A stretch of DNA of 64,000 nt, from the NCBI GenBank assembly GCA_963772225.1, contig CAVYWD010000005.1, positions 434,001-498,000 on the forward strand. The letters are read 5' to 3'. The notes under the pieces are model-generated. The model had not been told where the DNA came from and did no database searches. It was given only the letters and a program-made list of their open reading frames with translations. The position numbers and the translations under genes are program-made. Positions 15,072-25,789 of the stretch are shown here, piece by piece. Within the stretch, counting starts at the first letter, position 1. Each line of letters starts with the position of its first letter. The stretch comes from CAVYWD01 sp963772225. GTDB lineage: Bacteria; Myxococcota; Myxococcia; Myxococcales; UBA5297.

Positions 15072-15860
15072 CTACGGCGTCGGCGCCTCATACGTGAGCG
15101 TCCCTCCGAAGACGACGCCGGCGACGTTCTGCGCATAGGTCGCGTTCGTCGCGCCGGCATACGAATCAGGGCCGTTTTGCCCGAGCACCGCGAGGGTGTT
15201 GTCGCCCTGGACGAGGTGCGCCGAGATATCCATCTGGTTGAGCGCTTTCTGCGCCGCAGAGGCGAGCGAGATATCCGTGACGCTGCCGATCGACCCGACC
15301 GAGGTGCCGTTCACGAAGACCTCCGCGAAGTCGTCAGCCGACACGAAGATCGTCCCAGCGACCGGCGCGCCCGGAAGGTGAAAGACCTTGGAGAAGGTGA
15401 ACTTCTGGAAGCTGGCGCCTGGAGTAGCGCCAGTGATGCCGGGCGCCCAGATCCAGTGGGCGCCAGGAATCGCGGAGAGGTTGGTCGGCCAGGTCGCGCC
15501 GGCCAAGCCGTAGACGGTGGCGCCCTGGGGGCAGTTGGGCTGGCTCGCGGACGGGCAGACCTGCTGAGCCAAGCCCAGCGCTCCCGAGTCCGAGTCGTAG
15601 GCACTCCAGGAGTCGTCGGAGGCGAAGGTCTCGGTGAGCGTGGCCGCGCCGGCGTCGGCCTGCGCGGCGTCGAGCGCCGAGCCGGAGTCCGGGGTGGAGG
15701 CGTCCGCGAGCTCGGCGTCTGCGGAGCCGGAGTCGAGCTCCGCCGCGTCGAGCGCTTCCACACCGTCGGAACCTCCGTCCCGGGTCCGCGCGCCGCCGCA
15801 GTCACAGCCCGCGGCGAGCAGCAGAAAGGCGAAGGTCGGCGCGCTCATCGGCACTCGCAT
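15072..15860 (-). CDS. Lipoprotein with Asp/Ala/Ser-rich linker and a lectin-like C-terminal domain
   Basis: A 262-residue product from ATG 15860, preceded by GAGGAG. The N-terminus ends in a lipobox (LLLAAGC), so it should be lipidated and face the periplasm or surface. Next comes an Asp/Ser/Ala-rich low-complexity linker (residues ~25-75). The globular part has WSAYDSDSGALG, IPGAHWIWAPG, FHLPGAPVAGTIFVSADD and VFVNGTSVGSIG, a jelly-roll pattern like galactose-binding/PA14-type sugar-binding modules. No enzyme motif is seen. It is a typical myxobacterial surface lipoprotein; ligand unknown. Confidence 0.75.
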   Translation of the reverse strand: MRVPMSAPTFAFLLLAAGCDCGGARTRDGGSDGVEALDAAELDSGSADAELADASTPDSGSALDAAQADAGAATLTETFASDDSWSAYDSDSGALGLAQQVCPSASQPNCPQGATVYGLAGATWPTNLSAIPGAHWIWAPGITGATPGASFQKFTFSKVFHLPGAPVAGTIFVSADDFAEVFVNGTSVGSIGSVTDISLASAAQKALNQMDISAHLVQGDNTLAVLGQNGPDSYAGATNATYAQNVAGVVFGGTLTYEAPTP

Positions 15861-15943
15861 CGGTGATCTCCTCGGGGCCAGGGGCGATTCCTGAAGTGAA
15901 ATATAGAGCACAGAAGCCGCGCTCCACCCGGCGCAATCGGGCC

Positions 15944-17245
15944 CTACGCCTTCGCCCCGAGTTTCCCACTCCCTGCGGCCGGCACCGCAAAGCCCACCCG
16001 CGCTCCGCCTTCACTCCGATTTTGCGCGAACGCGTCGCCGCCGTGCGCTCGGGCGATGCGCTGCACCAGGTTGAGGCCCAGGCCCAGAGTCCCGTTCGGC
16101 GAGCCGCCGGCGCGTTGGCGAAAGGCGTCGAAGGCGCGCGCTTCCTCGCCAGGAGAAAAGCCCGGGCCTTGGTCCTCCACGGCGAAGCGCACCTGGGCGC
16201 CGTCGCGCTCGACCAAAAGCCGCTTCGGCCCTCCCCCGTGGCGGCGGGCGTTCTCCAGGAGGTTCGCGAGCGCCCGGCTCAGGAGCGTCGCGTCCCCTTC
16301 GAGGCCGACCTCCCCGCTCGCCTGGAGCAGCCCCGCTGGCAACCCGGCCCGCTCCAGCGCGCGGGTTCCGAGGTCCGCCCCGTCGAGCCGCTGCAGGTTG
16401 AGCGTCGCGAAGTTGAGCCGCGAGTTGGCGAGCAGGTCGCCGGTGAGCGCGTCGATCTCCGCGACCTCCTTCTCGAGCTCCGAGAGGAGCTTCGGGTCCG
16501 TGCCCGCCTCGCGCGCCATCTCCAGGAGAATGCGCACGTGTCCCAAGGGCGTTCGCATCTCGTGCGAGACGGCCGCCAGGAGCTCCCGCTGATCGGCCAC
16601 CTGCTTTTCTACGCGGTCGGCCATGTGGTTGAGGCTGTCGGCGACGATCTGCTCCTCGCCGTACCGCGCGCCCGTCGACGGCGCGCGCGCCGAGAGCTTG
16701 CCGGCGCCCAGGTCCTCGGCGACGCCCACGACGATGGACAGCGGCCGCAGGATTCGCCGCGAGAGCCTCCCCGCGGTCCACCAGAGCGCCAACCCCGTAA
16801 CCGCGAGCGGCACCAGGAACCGCCAGCGCTCGGCGGCGCTCCTGTCGGCGCAGGCGCGCACCTTGCCGAGGCGCTCGCCGCCTCGCTCGATGGGCGAGGC
16901 CAGCACCGCGTGGCCGCAAGGGGGGCCCTCGCGCTCCAGGAGCTCCCCGTGCGCGCCGCGCAGCTCGACCGAGAGCTCCAGCGCGCCGGCGATGCGCTTC
17001 GTCAGGTCCCGGCGCTCGGCCGGGTTGTCCCAGACGCGGGCGAACTCGCCGCCGAAAAGCCGCTCGGCCCGGCTCCATTGCGCGCCCAGCGGCGTCCCCA
17101 CGAGCAGGTGCGTCAGGCTCGCCGCCAGGACTCCGGTCACGAGGATGGTCGCGCCGAAGGAGAGGAAGAGCCGCCGCCGCAGCGTGAAGAGGTACGGCAG
17201 GCGGCGGTGGGCGCCGGCTCTGGGTTCGTGGTGCGCGCAGCTCAC
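15944..17245 (-). CDS. Sensor histidine kinase of a Cpx-like two-component system
   Basis: 433 residues: TM1 about 26-49, a ~95-residue periplasmic sensor loop, TM2 about 143-160, HAMP, then HisKA with the phospho-acceptor His228 in SHEMRTP and a HATPase domain (N box LANLLENARRHG, G1 VEDQGPGF, G2 LGLGLNLV). It overlaps the response regulator gene by 4 bp and is therefore co-translated with it. A Spy/CpxP-like periplasmic protein heads the operon, so the signal is probably envelope or metal stress. Naming it cpxA would go beyond the evidence, since the sensor loop is not diagnostic. Confidence 0.9.
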   Translation of the reverse strand: MSCAHHEPRAGAHRRLPYLFTLRRRLFLSFGATILVTGVLAASLTHLLVGTPLGAQWSRAERLFGGEFARVWDNPAERRDLTKRIAGALELSVELRGAHGELLEREGPPCGHAVLASPIERGGERLGKVRACADRSAAERWRFLVPLAVTGLALWWTAGRLSRRILRPLSIVVGVAEDLGAGKLSARAPSTGARYGEEQIVADSLNHMADRVEKQVADQRELLAAVSHEMRTPLGHVRILLEMAREAGTDPKLLSELEKEVAEIDALTGDLLANSRLNFATLNLQRLDGADLGTRALERAGLPAGLLQASGEVGLEGDATLLSRALANLLENARRHGGGPKRLLVERDGAQVRFAVEDQGPGFSPGEEARAFDAFRQRAGGSPNGTLGLGLNLVQRIARAHGGDAFAQNRSEGGARVGFAVPAAGSGKLGAKA

Positions 17246-17925
17246 GGGCCGCCCTTGGCGAAGACGTAGCCCACGCCGCGCACGGTCTTGATGAGCCGGG
17301 GCTCGCGCGGGTCGTCGCCGAGCTTCTGGCGCAGGTGGCTGATGTGCACGTCGACCGTGCGCTCGCAGACCACGACGTCCGAGCGGCCCGCCTCCGAGAG
17401 CAGGGCCTCGCGCGGGATGACCCGGCCGGCGCGGCGCATGAGCGCGAGGAGCAGGTCGAACTCCAGCCCGGTGAGCTCGACTGCCTTGCCGCCGGCGGTC
17501 GCCTCCCGCTTCGAGGCGTCGATGGCGATGGGGCCCACCTGGAGCCGCTCGGCGACGGCGTCGGGGCGCGACCGCCGCAAGACCGCGCGCAAGCGCGCGA
17601 GCAGCTCGCGCGGGCTGAAGGGCTTGGGGACGTAGTCGTCGGCGCCCATTTCCAGGCCGACCACGCGGTCCGCCTCGTCGCCCTTGGCGGTGAGCATGAG
17701 GATGGGCGTGTTGCCCTTCTCACGGATGCGCCGGCACACCTCCAGGCCGTTCATGCCGGGCATCATCACGTCGAGGAGGACCACGTCGAACGGCTCCGCC
17801 TCCAGCGCCGCCAGGCCGCGCGGGCCGTCGGGCGCGTGGGCGAGCGCCACCTCGTTCTGGGCGAGGTAGGCGCACAGCAGCTCGAAGAGCCGCGCGTCGT
17901 CGTCGATGAGCAGGACTCGGAACAT
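17242..17925 (-). CDS. OmpR/CpxR-type response regulator
   Basis: 227 residues: receiver domain with acidic pocket Asp8-10, phospho-acceptor Asp52 (VVLLDVMMPGMNG), Thr79 and Lys101, followed by a winged-helix trans_reg_C DNA-binding domain (VELTGLEFDLLLAL ... VDVHISHLRQKLGDD ... TVRGVGYVF). It is paired with the overlapping kinase at 15944-17245 and lies 90 bp downstream of the Spy/CpxP-like gene. It probably activates that gene and thus its own operon, as CpxR does with cpxP. Confidence 0.93.
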   Translation of the reverse strand: MFRVLLIDDDARLFELLCAYLAQNEVALAHAPDGPRGLAALEAEPFDVVLLDVMMPGMNGLEVCRRIREKGNTPILMLTAKGDEADRVVGLEMGADDYVPKPFSPRELLARLRAVLRRSRPDAVAERLQVGPIAIDASKREATAGGKAVELTGLEFDLLLALMRRAGRVIPREALLSEAGRSDVVVCERTVDVHISHLRQKLGDDPREPRLIKTVRGVGYVFAKGGP

Positions 17926-18015
17926 GGCGTCAGTCTACCGGCGGTCTCGAAACCGCGCCGGCCCGGATGCGGCCGAGCCGGCGGGTCTCGAGATCGCATC
18001 GAGGGAGTGCCGCTT

Positions 18016-18525
18016 TCACGCGCCGGCGCAAGCGTAGGACCTTCGCCACGGGTGCTCGAGCAGGGAAGAGAGCGCCTTTCGCTGCTCGGCGTCGAGGGCG
18101 GCGTGGACCTTGCCCAGCGCCTCCAGGCCGGCGCTCTGCAGCTCGGTGAGCAGCCCGTCGTGGCGGGCGAAGGCGCCGCGGATCTTGCCCTCGTCCAGCG
18201 CCTCGCCCCGGAGCGCCTCGGCGAGCTCGGCCCGGGAGCGCTGCCACTCGCGCCAGAGATTCTCCCCGCGCTCGCGCAGGGAGGCGAGCGCCTCGAGGAT
18301 CACCTTCTCCTGCGAGGGCGAGGTGTCCAGGCGGTAGAAGGCCCAGCGCAGCATCTGGCGCGGCCCGCGCGGTCCAAAGCCCCGCCAGCGGCCGTAGCCC
18401 GGGCTCGCGCAGCCGACGGCGTGCGGCCCGTGGGGCCCGTGGGCCGAAAGGCGCCTCCAAAGAATCCCGCGCACCACGGCGAGGAACGCGAGGACGCAGG
18501 TTGCTCCGATCAGAATGCCGACCAT
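18016..18525 (-). CDS. Spy/CpxP-like periplasmic stress protein
   Basis: 169 residues starting at ATG 18525, behind GGAAGGAG. A hydrophobic segment at residues 2-18 (VGILIGATCVLAFLAVV) is a signal anchor; the rest is helical, with SPSQEKVILEALASL, AEALRGEALDEGKIRGAF and LDAEQRKALSSLLEHP, close to the LTxxQ motifs of Spy/CpxP/heavy-metal-resistance family proteins. These are periplasmic chaperones or metal sensors that restrain the cognate kinase. A His/Gly/Pro patch (SAHGPHGPHAVG) follows the anchor. First gene of an apparent three-gene operon with the regulator and kinase. Confidence 0.8.
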   Translation of the reverse strand: MVGILIGATCVLAFLAVVRGILWRRLSAHGPHGPHAVGCASPGYGRWRGFGPRGPRQMLRWAFYRLDTSPSQEKVILEALASLRERGENLWREWQRSRAELAEALRGEALDEGKIRGAFARHDGLLTELQSAGLEALGKVHAALDAEQRKALSSLLEHPWRRSYACAGA

Positions 18526-18668
18526 TGCGAGGCTCCTTCCTTCATTGAGGGACGGCTCGAAACATAGGGGCCGGTTGTGAAGGTTTGCCGTGCGAGCGTG
18601 TGAAGAAATGCGAAGGGCGCGTTCCGCGGGCGCGACCCATCTCTGCAGCCCCGGCGAGACCTCTAAGC

Positions 18669-20033
18669 TCAGGCTCCCTCTTCGGCAGCGAGCGGAAGGT
18701 GAACGACGAAGCTGGACCCTCGCCCCAGCTGCGAGGCGACCGAGACCGTTCCGCCGCTCGCGTCCACCACACGCTTCACGATCGAAAGCCCCAGCCCCGT
18801 GCCGGGCAGGTCGCGCGTCCGCTGCGATCGGAAGAAGGGCTCGAACGCGCGCCCCGCGTCTTCGGGGGACATTCCCAAGCCGTTGTCCGTCACCCGGAGG
18901 TCGTATCCGCGCTCCGAAGGGGCGCCGGAGATCTCGACCTGCAAAGCCGCCTCGGGGCGGCGGTACTTCACCGCGTTCTCCAGCAGATTGGCCAACGCTT
19001 GCTGAAGCAGGCCGTCGCTGCAGCGCACGCTGGCGTGGTCGACGGCGACGCGCAACGAGCCCTTCTCGGCCGCGACCCGGCTCCCGAACTCGTCCTGGAT
19101 CCTCGAGGAGACGACCGCTGGGTCGCACCATCGACGAGTCGCTTCGACTCGCGCGAGCGCGAGGAGGTCTTCGACCAGCGCCTCCATTCGAAGCACGCCT
19201 CGCCGAAGCAGCTCTGCGGTTCTGCCGTGCTCCGGAGCGGCCTGTCTCAACTGCGTCGCCGCGAGGCTGAGGGTCGACAGCGGCCCGCGGATGTCGTGCG
19301 CGACGCGCCCGGCAAAAGCATCGAGGTCGCGATTTCGCTCCTCGAGCGCTCGCATGTATTGGGCGGCTTGCTTCGCGCGATGCGCAATCTGGCGCACGGA
19401 CCAACGCCCGAGGACGACGAGGCCAATCAAAGTCGCCAGCCCGATGGCCAGGAAGGTGTCGACGAGGCTGCGCCGGATGCGGGAGATGGTCGCGAGCCTC
19501 TGGTTCGCGGCCTGGTCGTTGATGACGACCAGTTGGTTCAGGTTCGCCCTCAGCTCCGCGAGTCGGTCGGTCGTGGACATCAGCACCGCGCGCGCCTCCG
19601 CGTCCCGGTTGGCGCGGGAAAGCTCCAGCGCCCGTTCGATGGGTGCCTTGGTCTCGTCGTCGAGCGCCTTGACCTTCTCCCAGGTCTCTCGCTCGCCGGG
19701 GTAGGTGGCCCAAGGTTCGTACGCCCGCTTCGTCGCCGACAGATCGGCTTCGGTCCGGAGGAGCTCGGACTCGATGTCGGCCATCGAATGGGGATCCGTC
19801 GCGTAGATGTGCCGGTCGAGCAGGATCCGCCTTTGTGAGACGTCGTGATCGATGCGGTCCACCAAACGAACACTCGTCAGCGCGTTGTCGACGATCTCCC
19901 TGGAGTGGTTCTCCAGCGCCAAGGTGCGGTTCGACGCGAATGCGGTAGCGGCGAGAGCGGCGAGCCCGACGAGCGTAAACACCAGGATCACGAGCTTGCG
20001 GCTTCGCGATTCAAGTACATCGGACGGGCTCAT
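18669..20033 (-). CDS. Orphan sensor histidine kinase with long periplasmic helical sensor
   Basis: 454 residues: TM1 about 13-34, a ~155-residue helical periplasmic domain of four-helix-bundle type (similar to the ligand-binding domains of chemoreceptors), TM2 about 191-209, then HisKA with His246 in VAHDIRGPLS and HATPase (LANLLENAVKYR, VTDNGLGMS, GTGLGLSIV). The HDIRGPLS variant is common in HisKA kinases. No response regulator is adjacent; the next genes on the strand belong to the Cpx-like operon 143 bp downstream. Signal and partner are unknown. Confidence 0.9.
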   Translation of the reverse strand: MSPSDVLESRSRKLVILVFTLVGLAALAATAFASNRTLALENHSREIVDNALTSVRLVDRIDHDVSQRRILLDRHIYATDPHSMADIESELLRTEADLSATKRAYEPWATYPGERETWEKVKALDDETKAPIERALELSRANRDAEARAVLMSTTDRLAELRANLNQLVVINDQAANQRLATISRIRRSLVDTFLAIGLATLIGLVVLGRWSVRQIAHRAKQAAQYMRALEERNRDLDAFAGRVAHDIRGPLSTLSLAATQLRQAAPEHGRTAELLRRGVLRMEALVEDLLALARVEATRRWCDPAVVSSRIQDEFGSRVAAEKGSLRVAVDHASVRCSDGLLQQALANLLENAVKYRRPEAALQVEISGAPSERGYDLRVTDNGLGMSPEDAGRAFEPFFRSQRTRDLPGTGLGLSIVKRVVDASGGTVSVASQLGRGSSFVVHLPLAAEEGA

Positions 20034-20275
20034 GCGACCGTTTCACCCCGGCCTTGTCCCAGCTCGATGCCTCGGCCGATCAAAGCACGTGCTGGCGGCG
20101 GCTGTCCCGCCTGCCCGATGAGAGGGCCCCCCATGTTTTTGCCGCTAAAAAGGTTGGAGAGCGGGCCTTGGCCGTCAAGCCGAAAGAAGACGGACGGCGC
20201 CGCGCCCGCCTCCTTGGGCGGCCTCGGAGAGGATGGGATTTCGCGGCGCGGGCAGGGCACGGACGACCAAAGCGT

Positions 20276-20860
20276 TCAGGCCGAGGGTGCGCCGAGCGGC
20301 GCCCGGACCAGCGCGGTGTAGTGGCTCCCGCCGGCCGAGAGCACCGAGCGCATCAGCGAGACCTCGCGCACCTCGAGCTCGGCGACCTTGACCAGGGGCA
20401 GCGCCGCGATCCGCTCGCCGACGCGCGGGGCAAGCTTCGGGTCCTTTACCCGGGCCAGCGTGACGTGAGGCGTGAAGGCGCGGGCCTCCGTGGGGTAGCC
20501 CAGGGGCGCGACGTGCCGCTCGATGGCCGCCGCCAGGCGCACCATCTCCGGCCCGCCCTTCGGCGCCTGTAGGTAAATGACGCGCGGGCGCTTGGCCGAG
20601 GGAAACGCCTCCAGGCCGCCCAGTTCCAGAGAGAACGGCTGCGTCTCGCGGGCGGCCAATTCGAGTGCTGCGCGCAGAGCGAGCTCCTGGTCGTCCGGCA
20701 CGGCGCCCAGGAACTTGAGGGTGAAGTGCAGCCCCTCCTCGCGCGGGAACCGCACGGCGCGGGCGAAGGGCCCCAGCGCGCGCTCGACCCGCGCCTTCTC
20801 TGCGGCGCAGCGCGCGAGCGCGCCCTCGTTCAGAGTCACGGCGATGAAGAGCCGGAGCAT
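20276..20860 (-). CDS. thpR: RNA 2',3'-cyclic phosphodiesterase (ThpR/LigT)
   Basis: 194 residues with the two HxT motifs of the 2H phosphoesterase superfamily: HFT at 45-47 (LHFTLKFLG) and HVT at 132-134 (FTPHVTLAR). ThpR opens 2',3'-cyclic phosphates to 2'-phosphates on RNA and can ligate tRNA halves in vitro. Length is typical. It sits 37 bp upstream of the glmS 3' end on the same strand; no functional link to glmS is implied. The 242 bp between it and the kinase start at 20033 hold nothing recognised. Confidence 0.92.
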   Translation of the reverse strand: MLRLFIAVTLNEGALARCAAEKARVERALGPFARAVRFPREEGLHFTLKFLGAVPDDQELALRAALELAARETQPFSLELGGLEAFPSAKRPRVIYLQAPKGGPEMVRLAAAIERHVAPLGYPTEARAFTPHVTLARVKDPKLAPRVGERIAALPLVKVAELEVREVSLMRSVLSAGGSHYTALVRAPLGAPSA

Positions 20861-20897
20861 CCTGTCCCGCGGCGCTGCGAAGCGCTCCTACCCGTTT

Positions 20898-22721
<1,824 letters not shown>

Positions 22722-22811
22722 GACGTGAGCTCCTGGAGGGCGCTTCCCCCCCATTGTCAAACTGCGCTTGCAAGAGTAGTTCGCTGGGCCGTGTCGTTCA
22801 CAGAGGGCTCA

Positions 22812-22872
22812 TGGGGGTGAGGTCCAGCAAATGACCCCCAAGAATGCCTTAAGGCGTTCTTCGGCGTGGGGG
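22812..22872 (-). promoter_or_regulatory. Overlapping hairpins in the glmU-glmS intergenic leader
   Basis: A near-perfect palindrome, aagaatgcctt|aaggcgttctt (22840-22861), is flanked by C and G runs that extend its stem. The ccccc run at 22834-22838 can pair either with ggggg at about 22867-22871 (extending the palindrome hairpin) or with ggggg at 22814-22818 (tgggggt/accccca stem). The two folds exclude each other. On the glmS-sense RNA they sit about 90-150 nt before the glmS start. No U-run follows, so it is not a classical terminator. No glmS-ribozyme core was seen. Confidence 0.4.
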
Positions 22873-22893
22873 CGCGAACGCGAGGCACATGAG

Positions 22894-24279
22894 TCAAGCT
22901 TTGAGGCGGCGCTTGACGTAGCCCTCCTTGACCACCTGGCGGCCGCGCGCGATGGCCAGGCTGTAGGGAGGGACGTCGTCGGTGATGGTGCTGCCCGCGC
23001 CGATGTACGCGTTCTCGCCGACCGTGACGGGGGCGACGAACTGGCTGTCGGAGCCCACGAAGACGCGGTCGCCCAGGACCGTCTTGTGCTTGTTCACGCC
23101 GTCGTAGTTGCAGGTGATGGTGCCCGCGCCCACGTTCACGCCGGCGCCGATGTCGCAGTCGCCCAGGTAGGTGAGGTGGTTCGCCTTGGAGCCCTTGCCG
23201 ATCCGCGCCTTCTTGGTCTCGACGAAGTTGCCGACGTGGACGCCCTCGGCGAGCTCGGTCCCGGGCCGCAGCCGCGCGAAGGGGCCCACCAGCGCGGCCC
23301 GGCCGACCTTGGCCTCCTCCAGAACGCTGTAGGCCTTGATCTGCGCGCCCTCGCCGACCTCCGAGGCGTGCACGGAGCAGCCAATGCCCAGCGAGGCGCC
23401 GGGGCCGATGGCGGTGGCGCCGGTGAGCGTGCAGTTGGGGCCAATGCGCGCGTCCGCGCCGATGGACACCCGCTCGTCGACCCACGCCGTCTCCGGCGCG
23501 TCGAAGGTGACGCCGGCGCGCATGTGGGCCTCGTTGATGCGCCGGCGCAGCGCGCCCGCGGCCCGGGCGAGCTCGACGCGGTCGTTGACGCCCGCCACCT
23601 CTTCGAACGGCGCCTGGACGGCCGCCACTTTCAGGCCCGCCGCGGCCGCCTGCGACACCATGTCGGTCAGGTAGAATTCGCGCTGGGCGTTCTTGGCGCC
23701 CACCCGGCGCAGGGACTTCCAGAGAAAGTCGCTGTCGACGAGGTAGAGCCCGGCGTTCACCTCGGCGATGGCGCGCTCTTCCGGCGTGCAGTCCTTCTCC
23801 TCGACAATCCGCACCGCGCTCCCGCCCTCGCGCACGATGCGCCCGTAGCCGTGGGGGTTCGGGACCTGTGCCGTGACGAGCGCCAGCGGCGCGCGGGCCG
23901 AGCGCTTGGCGGAGAACAGCGCCTCGAGCGTGCTCTTGGTGACCAGCGGGACGTCGCCGTAGACGATGAGGACGTCGCCGGCGAACCCTCGCAGGGCGGG
24001 CTTGGCGCAGAGGACCGCGTGCGCCGTGCCAAGCTGCTCCGCCTGCCGGGCGAAGCGCAGCGGCGCCTGGGGCAGGTGCGAGCGGAGGGTCGCCTCGACC
24101 TCTTCCGCCTGGTGCCCGACCACCGCCACCGCGGGGCTGGCGCCGAGGGCGAGGGCTCGGCTCAAGGGGTAGAAGCAGAGCGGGCGCCCCAAGACCTCGT
24201 GGAGCACCTTGGCGCGCGCGCTCTTCATGCGCGTGCCTTTCCCGGCGCAGAGCGCAATGGCGGCGAAGGGCTTCTTCAT
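22894..24279 (-). CDS. glmU: Bifunctional GlcN-1-P acetyltransferase / GlcNAc-1-P uridyltransferase
   Basis: 461 residues, the usual GlmU size. The N-terminal uridyltransferase has LCAGKGTRMKS (nucleotide loop), EQLGTAHAVL, YGDVPL and EVNAGLYL; the C-terminal left-handed beta-helix acetyltransferase has GPFARLRPGT, NFVETKKA, KANHLTYLGD and NYDGVNKHKT. It converts glucosamine 1-phosphate to UDP-GlcNAc for peptidoglycan and LPS. It is followed by glmS on the same strand, so the ends of the UDP-GlcNAc pathway are grouped; glmM is not in the window. Confidence 0.98.
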   Translation of the reverse strand: MKKPFAAIALCAGKGTRMKSARAKVLHEVLGRPLCFYPLSRALALGASPAVAVVGHQAEEVEATLRSHLPQAPLRFARQAEQLGTAHAVLCAKPALRGFAGDVLIVYGDVPLVTKSTLEALFSAKRSARAPLALVTAQVPNPHGYGRIVREGGSAVRIVEEKDCTPEERAIAEVNAGLYLVDSDFLWKSLRRVGAKNAQREFYLTDMVSQAAAAGLKVAAVQAPFEEVAGVNDRVELARAAGALRRRINEAHMRAGVTFDAPETAWVDERVSIGADARIGPNCTLTGATAIGPGASLGIGCSVHASEVGEGAQIKAYSVLEEAKVGRAALVGPFARLRPGTELAEGVHVGNFVETKKARIGKGSKANHLTYLGDCDIGAGVNVGAGTITCNYDGVNKHKTVLGDRVFVGSDSQFVAPVTVGENAYIGAGSTITDDVPPYSLAIARGRQVVKEGYVKRRLKA

Positions 24280-24378
24280 GGGCGCGGAGGATAGGGGGGC
24301 GACCGCGAGGCCGTCAACGCGCCAGAGTCGCCGCCGGCGGCAAGCCGTCGCTCGCAGGGCGGCCGCCGCGCCGGGCCC

Positions 24379-24717
24379 TCAGGCGTAGGGCTGCGGGCGG
24401 AGCGCGACGTATTCGGCGATGCGGTCGCGGTCGCCGGGGCGGATGTCCAGAAACCGGATTCCCATCCCAGGGCTCCGGGTCAGGCCGCCCAGCACGACCC
24501 GCGCGACCCGGCCCAGCACCGTGAATGCCCGAGCTGCGCCGGGCAAGCGCAGCCGCAAGGTCATCATCGACCCCTCCGGAAGAAGGTCGTCGGTGTGAAG
24601 GAAGAGCCCGTCGGCGCTCAGCTCCACCGCTCTGCCGGTCTTTTGCTCGTTCCAGCAGTAGTACTCGACTCGCTGCGCAAACGGGACCCGGCTCTTCTGC
24701 CGGCGCTCCATGTCCAT
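24379..24717 (-). CDS. PilZ-domain protein
   Basis: 112 residues from ATG 24717, seven bases after GGAGG (a TTG two codons earlier is possible). Almost the whole protein is one PilZ domain: the arginine motif RRQKSR at the start, the downstream ELSADGLFLHT matching (D/N)xSxxG, and a beta-barrel tail GMGIRFLDIRPGDRD. PilZ domains bind cyclic di-GMP, and both binding motifs are recognisable, so c-di-GMP sensing is likely, though the Ser-Ala-Asp-Gly variant may bind weakly. In Myxococcota such short proteins act in motility or polysaccharide control. No nearby gene points to a target. Confidence 0.85.
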   Translation of the reverse strand: MDMERRQKSRVPFAQRVEYYCWNEQKTGRAVELSADGLFLHTDDLLPEGSMMTLRLRLPGAARAFTVLGRVARVVLGGLTRSPGMGIRFLDIRPGDRDRIAEYVALRPQPYA

Positions 24718-24897
24718 TCTCAAGCCTCCGCGGTATCCGCTCGCTCGAGCTTCAGCGCTTTTGCAACCTGCGCACCAGTGGGTTCGTCCGAAAGCTTCCG
24801 AAGTGGGCCGGGCCAGCCTCGGCTGGGCTCATGGCAAGGAGACGCCGCGACCGAGGTCCTTGTTCCCGGATGAGGTCGCGCGAAGGCGCGTGTTACG

Positions 24898-25707
24898 GTG
24901 AACCCCGTGGCTGAGTCACCCGAATTCTTCGATGCACACCTGCACGCGGACGGCCTGTCGAACCAGGACCTCGAGTCCATGGCGCTGTTCGGAATGCGGG
25001 GAGCGCTGATCCCCGCCCGCGACGCCCTCTGCCCGTCCGCCGAGGGATACCTGGCGCACTTCGAGGAGCTCATCCACCTCCAGACGCGGCGGCTGGAGCG
25101 CCTGGGGATTCGGCCCTGCGCCGCGCTGGGCGTTCACCCGGCGCGCATCCCCTGGCACGGGCTGGACGAGATCCTCGACGCCATTCCCCGGCTGGCGGTG
25201 GCCGGCCGATTGGTCGCCATCGGCGCCATCGGCCTGGAGCGCGGCGGCCCGCGCGAGGAGCAGGTGCTCGAGCGGCAGCTGAGCCTGGCGCGCGAGCTGA
25301 ATTTGCCCGTCATCGCCACCGTGCCAGAGGCCGACAAGCTGAAGCAGACCCGGCGGCTTCTCGCCGTGCTGCTGGCGAGCGAGCTGCCCGCCGCGTCGGT
25401 GCTCGTGGGCCACGCCGACGCGCAGACCGTGCGGCTGGTCCGCGAGTGCGGCTACACCGCCGGGCTCACGGTCAACCCGATGCGGCTTCGCGCCGAGGAC
25501 GCCGTCGCCCTGGTCTCGAGCTTCGGCAGCGAGGGCCTCGTTGTCTCGTCCGGCGCCGGCGCCGGCGCGCACGACATCCTGGCCCTCGCCCGGACGGCGG
25601 CATTGATGGAGCAGCGGGGCCTGTCGCCGCCCGTCATCCGCCGGGTGCTGGGGGAAAACGCCCAGAGCTTCTTGAAGCTCGCGAAGGGCGCGAGGGCCGG
25701 GCGGTAG
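24898..25707 (+). CDS. TatD-like metal-dependent hydrolase
   Basis: 269 residues from GTG 24898 (GTG 24907 is an alternative). The amidohydrolase TIM-barrel metal motif is present as FFDAHLHADG, followed by the TatD-like LGVHPARIP, AIGAIGLERG, ARELNLPVIATVP, SVLVGHADAQ and a C-terminal VLGENAQSFLKL. The TatD pattern 'GEiGLD' is altered to GAIGLE, and the usual DTD.P near the end is replaced by SSGAGAGAHD, so some metal ligands may differ. It is divergent from the PilZ gene. Substrate unknown; deoxyribonuclease activity should not be assumed. Confidence 0.75.
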   Translation: MNPVAESPEFFDAHLHADGLSNQDLESMALFGMRGALIPARDALCPSAEGYLAHFEELIHLQTRRLERLGIRPCAALGVHPARIPWHGLDEILDAIPRLAVAGRLVAIGAIGLERGGPREEQVLERQLSLARELNLPVIATVPEADKLKQTRRLLAVLLASELPAASVLVGHADAQTVRLVRECGYTAGLTVNPMRLRAEDAVALVSSFGSEGLVVSSGAGAGAHDILALARTAALMEQRGLSPPVIRRVLGENAQSFLKLAKGARAGR

Positions 25708-25789
25708 AGTCGCCCCGAAGCCGAATATCCGATCCGCCGGCGGGGGCGCAGCCAAGAGAGCAGGGCGACCATGGCCCGGCGCGCGCCTA

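Noticed and set aside
22722..22893. A glmS ribozyme upstream of glmS
   Set aside because: The conserved ribozyme core seen in Gram-positive glmS leaders was not found; only the alternative hairpins are present.
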